Notes: generated by a model not told the origin, from the letters alone. 27,348 nucleotides of DNA from CAZOHN01 sp964579325 (GCA_964579325.1 CAZOHN010000027.1:1-27348), one strand, 5' to 3'. Shown: positions 7,666 to 14,973, counted from the stretch's first letter. Made by a program: numbers and translations.

Positions 7666-8753
7666 CAGTCGGCCAGAAGGCGCGCCGCACCTTCCTCAAG
7701 GACAAGACCAACCATGGCACCGGGACCGGGCAGGTCGGGGCGGGCGGTGTTCTGGAGCCGGACGTGGACTTCCTCGCCGGTGGCGATGCGGGTCAGGAGC
7801 AGCAGGTCGGTGCCCTTGTAGATCACCCGCTCGACCTGCGCGCCGATATGGCCCTGCCCGGCAGGGGCAAGGTCGATCCGCTCGGGCCGGACCGAGAGCG
7901 TATGGCTTCCTTCCGACCCGGCGAGCGCTCGGAGGTAGAGTATCGTTCCGCCCGGCAACGTGACTGGCGCCGTTCCGGAAGAGACCGGACCGACCGCGAC
8001 CGGGAGGAGGTTCGTCTCGCCGATGAAGTCAGCGACGAAGCGGTTGACCGGTGCCTCGTAAATCGTGCGCGGGTCGCCCACCTGCTGCACCCGACCCGCG
8101 CTCATGACCGCGATCCGGTCGGACATGGTCAGCGCCTCGTCCTGGTCATGAGTGACAAAGACGAAGGTGATGCCTGTCTGCTCCTGAAGTGCCTTGAGTT
8201 CCACCCGCATCGCCTGCCGCAGCTTGAGGTCGAGGGCCGAGAGCGGCTCGTCGAGAAGCAGCACGCGCGGCTCCGGTGCCAGTGCCCGGGCGAGCGCCAC
8301 CCGCTGCTGCTGACCGCCCGAAAGCTGCGCGGGCAGCCGGTCGGCAAGGGCCGACAGATGCACCATCTCGAGCATCTCGCCCGCCCGCCGCGTCCGCGCC
8401 TCGAGGCCGGCACCCTTCATCTTCAGTCCGAATGCGACGTTCTCGGCCACGGTCATGTGCGGAAACAGCGCATAGCTCTGGAACACGGTATTCACAGGGC
8501 GCTTGTCCGGGGGCAAGTGCGCGATGTCCTGGCCGTGCAGAAGGATCGCGCCGGCCGAAAGGTCCTCGAACCCCGCGATCAGACGCAGCAGCGTGGTCTT
8601 GCCGCATCCCGAGGGTCCGAGAAGCGTGAAGAACTCGTTGTCCTCGATGGCGAGTGACACGCCGTGCAGGGCCACGACCTCGCCATAGCGCTTGACAGCC
8701 TCGCGGACGACGACTGCTTCCCCCACAGTGGGCATACCCCCGGTTTCCTGCAT
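7665..8753 (-). CDS. ABC transporter ATP-binding protein (PotA-like)
   Basis: Protein of 362 residues and first gene of the importer operon. All nucleotide-binding motifs are present: Walker A GPSGCGKTT (46-54), Q-loop Gln92 in VFQSYALF, signature LSGGQ (144-148), Walker B LLLDEP (165-170) and H-loop His202 in VTHDQDE. A C-terminal TOBE-like region (about 240-362, with LSVRPERIDLAP) is typical of the spermidine/putrescine/iron branch. Two starts are possible: ATG at 8753 with a weak AGG upstream, or ATG at 8735 (MPTVGEA), which has AGGAA about ten bases before it. The region before the start is shared with the divergent LuxR gene and carries repeated ATACC/GGTAT half-sites, so control by that regulator is likely. 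Confidence 0.92.
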   Translation of the reverse strand: MQETGGMPTVGEAVVVREAVKRYGEVVALHGVSLAIEDNEFFTLLGPSGCGKTTLLRLIAGFEDLSAGAILLHGQDIAHLPPDKRPVNTVFQSYALFPHMTVAENVAFGLKMKGAGLEARTRRAGEMLEMVHLSALADRLPAQLSGGQQQRVALARALAPEPRVLLLDEPLSALDLKLRQAMRVELKALQEQTGITFVFVTHDQDEALTMSDRIAVMSAGRVQQVGDPRTIYEAPVNRFVADFIGETNLLPVAVGPVSSGTAPVTLPGGTILYLRALAGSEGSHTLSVRPERIDLAPAGQGHIGAQVERVIYKGTDLLLLTRIATGEEVHVRLQNTARPDLPGPGAMVGLVLEEGAARLLAD

Positions 8754-8802
8754 TGAGCCTATGACAGCCTCGCCGGGGTGGTATATACCCCCCGGGGGGT
8801 AT
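8734..8802. promoter_or_regulatory. Divergent control region with palindromic ATACC/GGTAT half-site array
   Basis: The stretch between the importer operon and the LuxR gene holds an 18-bp perfect palindrome, ATACCCCCCGGGGGGTAT, at 8785-8802. It overlaps a second perfect palindrome, GGTATATACC, at 8780-8789. A further ATACCCCCGG lies at 8734-8743, over the ATPase start region. In total four ATACC/GGTAT half-sites occur at 8734, 8780, 8785 and 8798. ATGACA (8761-8766) and TATATA (8782-8787), 15 bases apart, could be a promoter towards the LuxR gene; this is weaker. A site covering the -10 region would allow auto-control as well as control of the importer operon. Confidence 0.55.
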
Positions 8803-8818
8803 GGAGGGTGACCTGTCG

Positions 8819-9637
8819 ATGCGCTCGCTACCGAACGCAGCCGAGACAGAACTGGGGCGCGTAATTCGCCGTGTAGGGGCCAAGGGCTTCGAGGCGGCGC
8901 TCCATGGCTGGCTCGCGCGCTGCATTCCGATCGACAACATCGTCATGCTGGCCTTCCGGGCCGCCGGGCCGCCGCTCGCGCTGTATCGCCAAGCGGGCTC
9001 GCCGCTTGTGTTCGCGGCGCTCGACACGACCTACCTCTCTGGCGCCTACCTTCTCGACCCCTACCATGACCTCCACGCCCGCCGTGCGCCTGCGGGCCTC
9101 TACAGGATCCGCGAGATCGCGCCGGACCGCTTCACCAGTTCCCGTTACTTCCGCGAATACTACCATCGCACCACGATCACCGACGAGGTCGCCTACGTCG
9201 CCTACCCCGCCGAAGGTGTGACGTTGAACATCTGCCTTGGCCGTGACGCCAGTTCCGGCACGGTCTTCGCCGCTCGAGAGGTCGAGACGGCGGCGCGGCT
9301 TGCGCCGGTCGTGGCGGCGCTGGCGGAGATGCACTGGTCTTCGCTGCCTCCCGCGCCGGGCGCCAAGGGGGCCGACATGGCCGAGGAAGTGGGCGACAGG
9401 TTGCGCGAGGCCCTGTGGCGGCGGCACGGCATCCGGCTCAGCCCGCGACAGGCCGAAGTGGGGCTGATGATCCTGCGGGGGCATTCGTCGGTATCGATCG
9501 GGCTGAGGCTCGGTGTCTCGCCGCAAACCGTGAAGGTCTTCCGCCGCCAGCTCTACGCCCGCTGCGGGATCACGACCCAGGCCGAACTCTTCGCCCTTCT
9601 GCTGCCGCTTCTGCAGGGTCCCGGCGAGATGGCGTAG
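8819..9637 (+). CDS. LuxR-type helix-turn-helix transcriptional regulator
   Basis: Protein of 272 residues. Residues about 206-266 form a LuxR/GerE DNA-binding domain: LSPRQAEVGLMILRGHSSVSIGLRLGVSPQTVKVFRRQLYARCG is read as the four-helix unit in which SPQTVKVFRRQLY is the recognition helix. The N-terminal 200 residues match no autoinducer-binding, PAS or receiver domain I recognise, so they are probably a ligand-sensing domain of unknown type. ATG at 8819 is preferred because GGAGGG lies ten bases upstream; an in-frame ATG at 8801 lies inside the palindrome and lacks a separate ribosome site. It is divergent from the amine importer operon and precedes the Rieske gene, so it is the obvious candidate regulator of both arms. 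Confidence 0.85.
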   Translation: MRSLPNAAETELGRVIRRVGAKGFEAALHGWLARCIPIDNIVMLAFRAAGPPLALYRQAGSPLVFAALDTTYLSGAYLLDPYHDLHARRAPAGLYRIREIAPDRFTSSRYFREYYHRTTITDEVAYVAYPAEGVTLNICLGRDASSGTVFAAREVETAARLAPVVAALAEMHWSSLPPAPGAKGADMAEEVGDRLREALWRRHGIRLSPRQAEVGLMILRGHSSVSIGLRLGVSPQTVKVFRRQLYARCGITTQAELFALLLPLLQGPGEMA

Positions 9638-9860
9638 CCAAAGACTAATTCAGCATGCAGAAATCTTTTCTTTTGCCTAACCTGTGGCTACAGCACTCTC
9701 TCCCGACCGGCGTCCGCGAACCGTCGGGAAAGTCCGTGCCCGATAGGTTCCGCCTGGACGCCGCACCGGCGACGGGATGACAACCGGCCGGGCCGTCATG
9801 CCCCGCGACCGCGCCGCGGCCGCGTGGTAGGATGATCGGGCACAGGATAGGAGCACCGCG
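9638..9860. other. Intergenic region before the Rieske oxygenase gene
   Basis: These 223 bases hold no gene I can support. The first part (9641-9680) is unusually AT-rich for this window and contains a perfect inverted repeat AGAAA-TCT-TTTCT at 9659-9671, a possible operator. The later part is GC-rich with a CGCGGCCGCG palindrome near 9814-9823. A promoter for the Rieske operon is expected here, but no convincing -35/-10 pair was seen. GGAG about seven bases before 9861 is the ribosome site of the next gene. Confidence 0.35.
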
Positions 9861-10994
9861 ATGCGCGACGGAACGGACCTCTCCCCTCTCGAAGAACTCC
9901 GCGCCAACGTGGCACTGCCGTTCGAACAGGCTCGCGCAATGCCGAAAGCGGTCTACACCGACCCCGAATTCCTTGCGCTGGAGCAGACCCACATCTTCGG
10001 ACGCGAGTGGCTCTGCGCGGGGCGCGCCGACGCACTTCCGAAGCCGGGCGACTATCTCACCATGACCATCGCGGGCGAGCCGGTCATCGTCCTGCGCGAC
10101 CGCGACGGCCGCTTGCGGGCGATGTCGAACGTCTGCCGGCACCGGATGAGCACGCTGCTCGAAGGCCGCGGCAACGTCCGCTCCATCGTCTGCCCGTACC
10201 ACGCCTGGACCTACAACCTCGACGGCTCGCTGCGGGGTGCGCCCGCGATGGACCTCAACGAGGGCTTCTGCAAGGGGCAGACCGCGCTTCCGGCGATCCG
10301 CTGCGAGGACTGGCTGGGCTGGATCATGGTTTCGCTGAACCCCGACGCGCCCGCACCCTCCGAGGCGCTGGCCGACGTCGAGCGGCTGGTGGGCAAGTTC
10401 CACATGGAGAACTACGTCGGGGCCTTCCGCGAGGACTTCCGCTGGGCCACCAACTGGAAGGTGCTGGCAGAGAACTTCATGGAGAGCTACCACCTGCCGG
10501 TCTGCCACGCCGGCACCATCGGCCACACGGTGGACCTCTTGAAGATGACCTGCCCCGAGGGGCTGCCGGCCTTCAACTACCACTACATCATCAAGAACGA
10601 CGCGCTCGACCTGACGCTGGCGCATCCGACCAACACCACGCTCGAGGGCGAGGACCGCCGGACGACGTGGCTGCTGTCGATCTACCCCTCGCTGCTGATA
10701 ACCCTCACACCCGGCTACTTCTGGTATCTGTGCCTCACGCCGGACGGACCCGGCCATGTGAACGTGCTGTTCGGCGGCGGGCTCGCGCCCGAATTCGTGA
10801 CCGACCCGAAGTCGGCCGAGCATTTCGCCCGGCTCAAGGCGCTCCTTGACGACGTCAACGTTGAGGACAAGGGCTGCGTCGAGCGGGTCTACCGCGGGCT
10901 CTGCGCGGGCCTCTCGGAACCGGGTCCGCTCAGCCACCTCGAACGGCCGAACTACGACTTCGCGGTCTGGATCGCCTCGAAGATGACGGCATGA
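9861..10994 (+). CDS. Rieske non-heme iron oxygenase alpha subunit, amine/betaine-type
   Basis: Protein of 377 residues. The Rieske [2Fe-2S] ligands are Cys92 and His94 (CRHRMSTLL) and Cys111 and His114 (CPYHAW). The mononuclear iron site is His211 and His216 in ENFMESYHLPVCH, with Asp336 in NVEDKG as the likely third ligand. Glu208 occupies the place of the bridging Asp of naphthalene dioxygenase (Asp205); as I recall, a Glu there is seen in carnitine oxygenase CntA. The total length is also close to CntA, whereas glycine-betaine and stachydrine enzymes tend to be longer. The reaction is probably hydroxylation next to a quaternary or tertiary nitrogen, causing N-demethylation or C-N cleavage. 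No reductase partner is encoded in the window. GGAG precedes the ATG. Aromatic substrates remain possible. Confidence 0.86.
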   Translation: MRDGTDLSPLEELRANVALPFEQARAMPKAVYTDPEFLALEQTHIFGREWLCAGRADALPKPGDYLTMTIAGEPVIVLRDRDGRLRAMSNVCRHRMSTLLEGRGNVRSIVCPYHAWTYNLDGSLRGAPAMDLNEGFCKGQTALPAIRCEDWLGWIMVSLNPDAPAPSEALADVERLVGKFHMENYVGAFREDFRWATNWKVLAENFMESYHLPVCHAGTIGHTVDLLKMTCPEGLPAFNYHYIIKNDALDLTLAHPTNTTLEGEDRRTTWLLSIYPSLLITLTPGYFWYLCLTPDGPGHVNVLFGGGLAPEFVTDPKSAEHFARLKALLDDVNVEDKGCVERVYRGLCAGLSEPGPLSHLERPNYDFAVWIASKMTA

Positions 10995-11126
10995 CGGGCA
11001 TTCCGAAAGCGGCCGCCGGGTGTTTGCGTCTTGCCGGGGAGGCAGGCCGGCACCAGTCTCGTCGAAACATGCGCGATCAAGGGCCCGAGTCGCGCAACCT
11101 GGTCCCCAGCCACTGCGAGGCATGCG

Positions 11127-11408
11127 ATGCGCCGGTTCCTCATCCTGTCGCGCTACCACTCGATTGTGCTGTTCTTGATGCTGGCGATCTGCGCCACAGG
11201 ATTTGCCTGGAACACCTACGGGCTCGTCACGGTGGCGATGGCAAATACCGCCTTCCTGATCGAGCACCGGCTCACGGCTGTGGTCGAAGGTGGTCTCGTG
11301 CAGGCCGGTCTGCTGGCGCTGCGCGGGCTCGGCGCGCTGCTCTTCTACATCGGCTTCAAGGGCATAGAGACCGAGCTGATCGCCCGCTGGCGCAACCGGG
11401 AACACTGA
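11127..11408 (+). CDS. Small two-helix membrane protein of unknown function
   Basis: Protein of 93 residues that I do not recognise. It has two hydrophobic segments (about 12-34, IVLFLMLAICATGFAWNTY, and about 52-74, GLVQAGLLALRGLGALLFYIGF) joined by a short loop containing EHR, and ends in a charged ARWRNREH tail. ATG at 11127 is chosen because GAGG lies six bases upstream; the frame is open further upstream, but those residues look like non-coding translation. It lies 132 bases after the Rieske gene and 89 before the flavin monooxygenase, on the same strand, so it may be co-transcribed. A quinone or electron-transfer role is only a guess; no heme-ligand pattern is evident. Confidence 0.6.
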   Translation: MRRFLILSRYHSIVLFLMLAICATGFAWNTYGLVTVAMANTAFLIEHRLTAVVEGGLVQAGLLALRGLGALLFYIGFKGIETELIARWRNREH

Positions 11409-11497
11409 ACGGGTCCGGCCGCACCGCTGCGCCGGGAGCGAGGCTCTCCGCTTCGGCGACTGCCTTTCGGTCGGGGTGACGGAAAGGGAACGAACGG

Positions 11498-12760
11498 ATG
11501 TCACTTGAACCCACCGAAGTGCTGGTGGTCGGCGCGGGCCAGGCGGGCGTCGCGATGAGCGAGCACCTCGGCAGGGCCGGGGTGCCGCACCTCGTCCTCG
11601 AGCGTGCCCGCATCGCCGAGCGCTGGCGCAGCGAACGATGGGATTCGCTTGTGGCGAACGGACCGGCATGGCACGACCGCTTCCCCGGGATGGAGTTCGC
11701 GGGCGACCCTGACGGCTTCCCCGGCAAGGAGGCGGTGGCGGACTACTTCGTCGATTATGCCCGGCGCATCGGCGCGCCGATCCGGTGCGGCGTCGATGTC
11801 ACGAGCGTCACGCGCCTGCCCGGCAAGGCCGGGTTCCGGGCAGAGACGTCGCAGGGCGCGGTCGAGGCACGGTTCGTTGTGGCCGCGACCGGGCCGTTCC
11901 AGAAGCCGGTGATGCCCCGGATCGTGCCCGAGACGGCCGGGGTCCTCCAGATGCACTCGACCGGCTATCGCAACCCCGGCCAGTTGCCCGCGGGCGCGGT
12001 GCTGGTGGTGGGGGCAGGCTCATCCGGGGCGCAGATCGCGGAGGAGCTCCTGCACGCGGGCCGCCGCGTCTACCTCTCGGTCGGACCGCACGACCGGCCG
12101 CCGCGCAGCTACCGGGGGCGCGATTTTGTCTGGTGGCTCGGCGTTCTGGGAAAATGGGACATCGAGTCGAGCCCCGGTGTCGAGCATACGACGATCGCGG
12201 TGAGCGGCGCGAACGGCGGCCGCACGGTCGACTTTCGCCGCTTCGCCGCCGAGGGGATGACGCTGCTGGGGCGGACCGAAAGCTTTGCCGAGGACGCGCT
12301 GCACCTCTCGGACGATCTGGCAAGGAACATCGCGGGCGGTGACGCCTACTACCTCGCGCTGCTCGACGAGGCCGACGCATGGGCTGAGCGCAACGGTGTC
12401 GACCTTCCGGATGAACCGCAGGCACGGGTGCTCAGGCCGGATCCGGCCTGCATGACCGACCCGATCCGCGCGCTCGATATCGCGGCTAACGGCATCGGCA
12501 CGATCATCTGGGCCACCGGTTTCGCGCGCGACTACGGCTGGCTCAAGGTCGACGCCTTCGACGGGAACGGCACCCCGCGACACTCTCGGGGGATCTCGAC
12601 GGAGCCGGGCGTGTATTTCCTGGGCCTGCCCTGGCTCTCGCGGCGCGGCTCGGCGTTCATCTGGGGCGTCTGGCACGATGCCCGCCTGATTGCCGACCAC
12701 ATCGCGACGCAACGGACCTACCACGCCTATGCCCCGGCCCGTGCCATCGAGCCTGCCTGA
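11498..12760 (+). CDS. FAD-dependent monooxygenase of the FMO/CzcO/YUCCA type
   Basis: Protein of 420 residues with two dinucleotide-binding motifs, GAGQAG (12-17) for FAD and GAGSSG (172-177) for NAD(P)H. Between them is a flavin-monooxygenase fingerprint-like segment with HSTGYR (153-158), and near the C-terminus ATGFARDYGWLK. These enzymes use NADPH and O2 to oxygenate a nitrogen, sulfur or carbon centre. In this cluster an N-oxygenation or a Baeyer-Villiger-like step on an amine-derived intermediate is plausible. It starts 89 bases after the small membrane gene and is followed closely by the RidA gene. Trimethylamine monooxygenase is one possible relative, but the sequence reads closer to CzcO/YUCCA-like proteins. 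Confidence 0.85.
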   Translation: MSLEPTEVLVVGAGQAGVAMSEHLGRAGVPHLVLERARIAERWRSERWDSLVANGPAWHDRFPGMEFAGDPDGFPGKEAVADYFVDYARRIGAPIRCGVDVTSVTRLPGKAGFRAETSQGAVEARFVVAATGPFQKPVMPRIVPETAGVLQMHSTGYRNPGQLPAGAVLVVGAGSSGAQIAEELLHAGRRVYLSVGPHDRPPRSYRGRDFVWWLGVLGKWDIESSPGVEHTTIAVSGANGGRTVDFRRFAAEGMTLLGRTESFAEDALHLSDDLARNIAGGDAYYLALLDEADAWAERNGVDLPDEPQARVLRPDPACMTDPIRALDIAANGIGTIIWATGFARDYGWLKVDAFDGNGTPRHSRGISTEPGVYFLGLPWLSRRGSAFIWGVWHDARLIADHIATQRTYHAYAPARAIEPA

Positions 12761-12792
12761 CCCGTCCAGCCTCACCCATCCGGAGATCCGAC

Positions 12793-13206
12793 TTGGCGCA
12801 CAAACGCATCCGTCCCTTCAACACGAAGGACACCTACCCCGAACAGAAACTCGACAACGACCTCGCGCAGGCGGTGGTGGCGCGCGGCACCATGGTCTTC
12901 CTGCGCGGCCAGTGCCCGCAGGATCTCGACACTGCCGCCGACATCGGCAGCCATGACCCGGTGGAGCAGACCCACAAGGTGATGCAGAACATCCGCCAGC
13001 TGATCGAGGAATGCGGCGGCTCGATGGAGCACCTGTGCAAGGTCGTGGTCTACCTGACCGACGTGCGGCACCGCGAAGCGGTTTATCGCACGATGGGCGA
13101 ATACATCCGCGGCGTGCATCCGGTTTCCACGGGCGTAGTGGTCACGGCGCTTGCGCGGCCTTCATGGCTGGTCGAGATCGACGCGACCGCCGTCATTCCC
13201 GACTGA
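12793..13206 (+). CDS. RidA/YjgF/YER057c/UK114-family protein
   Basis: Protein of 137 residues with the RidA fold signatures DLAQAVVARGTMVFLRGQ, DPVEQTHKVMQNIRQLIEECGGSMEHLCKVVVYLTD and LARPSWLVEIDATAV. Canonical RidA hydrolyses reactive enamines or imines to ketones and ammonia. The catalytic Arg of E. coli RidA (Arg105) does not align directly: a Leu falls there and an Arg lies two residues later. It may therefore belong to another Rid subgroup, many of which sit in catabolic operons. The start appears to be TTG at 12793, with GGAG seven bases upstream. It lies 32 bases after the monooxygenase gene and 27 before the DUF1028 gene. Confidence 0.9.
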   Translation: MAHKRIRPFNTKDTYPEQKLDNDLAQAVVARGTMVFLRGQCPQDLDTAADIGSHDPVEQTHKVMQNIRQLIEECGGSMEHLCKVVVYLTDVRHREAVYRTMGEYIRGVHPVSTGVVVTALARPSWLVEIDATAVIPD

Positions 13207-13233
13207 CCCCGGGAACGCCAGGAGGACCGCCCG

Positions 13234-13908
13234 ATGACCTTTTCCCTCGTCGCCCGCTGCCCCGACACCGGGATGTTCGGGATGGTTATCTCGTCGTCCT
13301 CGCCCGCGGTGGCGGCGCGGTGCGCCCATGCCCGCGCCGGGGTCGGCGCGGTCGCCAGCCAGAACGTGACCGACCCGCGCCTCGGACCGCGGACCCTGCG
13401 GCTGATGGCCGAAGGCGCGACGGCGGCCGAGGCGGTCGCGGTCGTGGCGCGCACGACAGACCATGCAGACTATCGCCAGGTGCTGGCGGTGGACCGGCTC
13501 GGTGGCGTTGCGATCCACTCGGGCGCACAGGCGCTGGGGACATGGGCAGAGGCGCGCGGCACGGACTGCGCGGCGGGTGGAAACCTCTTGGCCGATGCGG
13601 GTGTTCCGGCGGCGATGGTGGCCGGCTTCGAGCGCACGGCCGGTCATCTTGGCGACCGGCTGATCGCAGCGCTCCGCGCCGGACTTGCAGCCGGAGGCGA
13701 GGCCGGACCGGTTCATTCTGCGGGCCTTCTGGTAATGCACGATCAGGACTGGCCGCTTGTCGAACTGCGGTGCGACTGGACCGAAGCCTGCCCGATCGCG
13801 GCGCTGGAGGACGCCTGGCGCGTCTACCGGCCGCAGATGGAAGCCTACGTGACCCGGGCCCTCGACCCGACCTCGGCGCCCTCCTACGGGGTGCCGGGCG
13901 ACGAGTGA
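13234..13908 (+). CDS. DUF1028-family protein, putative Ntn-type hydrolase
   Basis: Protein of 224 residues beginning MTFSLVARCPDTGMFGMVISS and continuing with ARAGVGAVASQNVTDP, which are the DUF1028 hallmarks; the length is usual for the family. DUF1028 proteins are grouped with N-terminal-nucleophile hydrolases. If that applies, Thr2 would become the nucleophile after removal of the initiator Met; this is inference. Reactions of the family are largely unassigned. The close linkage to RidA (27-base gap) and, across the regulatory region, to a nitrilase-type amidase suggests hydrolysis of an amide intermediate. AGGAGG lies in the short gap before the ATG. It appears to be the last gene of the Rieske-led operon. 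Confidence 0.87.
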   Translation: MTFSLVARCPDTGMFGMVISSSSPAVAARCAHARAGVGAVASQNVTDPRLGPRTLRLMAEGATAAEAVAVVARTTDHADYRQVLAVDRLGGVAIHSGAQALGTWAEARGTDCAAGGNLLADAGVPAAMVAGFERTAGHLGDRLIAALRAGLAAGGEAGPVHSAGLLVMHDQDWPLVELRCDWTEACPIAALEDAWRVYRPQMEAYVTRALDPTSAPSYGVPGDE

Positions 13909-13944
13909 TCGCCCAAGCGTGACCTTGCCCGACACAATCCGGCG

Positions 13945-13973
13945 TTGACAGAACCTGCCGCGCGGCGTGTCAT
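13945..13973 (+). promoter_or_regulatory. Candidate sigma-70-type promoter for the LysR gene
   Basis: TTGACA at 13945-13950 is separated by 17 bases from TGTCAT at 13968-13973, which matches four of six positions of the -10 consensus. Transcription would start near 13980, the GTG start of the LysR gene itself, which has no clear ribosome site. This suggests a leaderless or almost leaderless message. Confidence 0.42.
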
Positions 13974-13979
13974 CGGGGC

Positions 13980-14912
13980 GTGGCTCTTCGCTTCACCCTG
14001 CGCCAGCTTGAGTACTTCGCCGCCGTCGGCGAGACCGGGAGCGTGGCTGCGGCGGCCGCCCGGATCAATGTCTCCTCGCCCTCGATCTCGGCCGCGATCT
14101 CGGCGCTCGAGGCAGAACTCGGCGTGACGCTGTTCATCCGCCGCCATGCCCACGGCCTTGCGCTCACGCCTGCAGGAAGACAGCTGATGTCCGAGGCCCG
14201 GCGCATCCTCTCCGCCGCAGGCGCACTCGCCGCACAGGCCGCGGGCCTTGGCGGCGACCTCGCCGGTCAACTCGCGCTTGGCTGCCTCAAGACATTCGCA
14301 CCGCTTGTCCTGCCCGAGCTGCGCCGGAGCTTCGAGAAGGCCGCACCGGCCGTCCGGATCCGGCAGTTCGAGCTCGACCATGCCGACCTCCTCGGCCGGC
14401 TCCTCGGTGGCGAAATTGACCTTGGCCTCACCTACGACCTTGCCGTGCCGCCGGGCATTGCCTTCGAGCCCCTCGCGGTCCTCGCGCCACACGTCATGCT
14501 GCCGGCCGGGCACCCGCTGGCCGCACGTCCCTCGCTCACGCCCGAGGACCTCGGCGGCGAAGCCATGGTGCTGCTCGACCTGCCCTACAGCGCCGACTAT
14601 TTCCTGTCGCTCTTCGAAACCGCAGGCCAGCGCCCGCGGATCGCCGAGCGGACTGCGGACATGGGCGTACTGCGCGCCCTCGTCGCCAACGGCTACGGCT
14701 TTTCGCTCATCAACACGCGCACGATCCAGACCGATGCGCCGGACGGCAAACGGCTTGCCTTTGTTCCGCTCGCCTCGGGGCTGCGCCCGCTGCGGTTGGG
14801 ACTGGCCGGTGTGGAAGGGGCTTTCGCCCGGCGAACGCCGTCGGCGTTTCGCGACCATTGCCGCGCCCTGATCGCCGATCGGGGCGTGCCGGGATGCGAG
14901 CCCTCGGCCTGA
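13980..14912 (+). CDS. LysR-family transcriptional regulator
   Basis: Protein of 310 residues. Residues about 5-65 form the winged helix-turn-helix (LRQLEYFAAVGETGSVAAAAARINVS, then SPSISAAISALEAELGVTLF and ALTPAGRQL). The remainder is a LysR substrate-binding domain with the usual GEIDLGLTYD and VANGYGFSLIN segments. The start is GTG at 13980; no convincing ribosome site precedes it, which fits the promoter placement described separately. It lies directly upstream of and on the same strand as an ABC importer operon, so it probably responds to that importer's substrate and binds in the 158-base gap after it. Control of the upstream catabolic genes is also possible. Confidence 0.92.
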   Translation: MALRFTLRQLEYFAAVGETGSVAAAAARINVSSPSISAAISALEAELGVTLFIRRHAHGLALTPAGRQLMSEARRILSAAGALAAQAAGLGGDLAGQLALGCLKTFAPLVLPELRRSFEKAAPAVRIRQFELDHADLLGRLLGGEIDLGLTYDLAVPPGIAFEPLAVLAPHVMLPAGHPLAARPSLTPEDLGGEAMVLLDLPYSADYFLSLFETAGQRPRIAERTADMGVLRALVANGYGFSLINTRTIQTDAPDGKRLAFVPLASGLRPLRLGLAGVEGAFARRTPSAFRDHCRALIADRGVPGCEPSA

Positions 14913-14923
14913 TCCGCGCTGGC

Positions 14924-14973
14924 GCAACACTGCAATAGACAAGTTGCCAAATCCGTCGCGGAGGTATTACCTC
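14924..14973 (+). promoter_or_regulatory. Putative operator and promoter region of the second ABC importer operon
   Basis: The gap between the LysR gene and the binding-protein gene contains two inverted repeats: GCAAC at 14924-14928 facing GTTGC at 14943-14947 (14 bases between), and the perfect GAGGTA-T-TACCTC at 14961-14973. TTGCCA at 14944-14949 could be a -35 box, with TATTAC at 14965-14970 as a short-spaced -10. Either dyad could be the LysR site; which one cannot be settled by eye. Confidence 0.4.

Noticed and set aside
8785..8802. The C6G6 run as an assembly artefact
   Set aside because: Homopolymer errors are possible, but the flanking ATA/TAT arms and additional half-sites nearby make a real palindrome more likely.
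9645..11669. A 674-residue minus-strand open frame opposite the Rieske gene
   Set aside because: Antisense shadow: no ribosome site or family motif, and it covers several real genes on the other strand.
11498..12760. Trimethylamine monooxygenase (Tmm) as the identity of the flavin monooxygenase
   Set aside because: General FMO motifs fit, but the sequence reads closer to CzcO/YUCCA-like proteins, and no Tmm-specific feature could be confirmed by eye.
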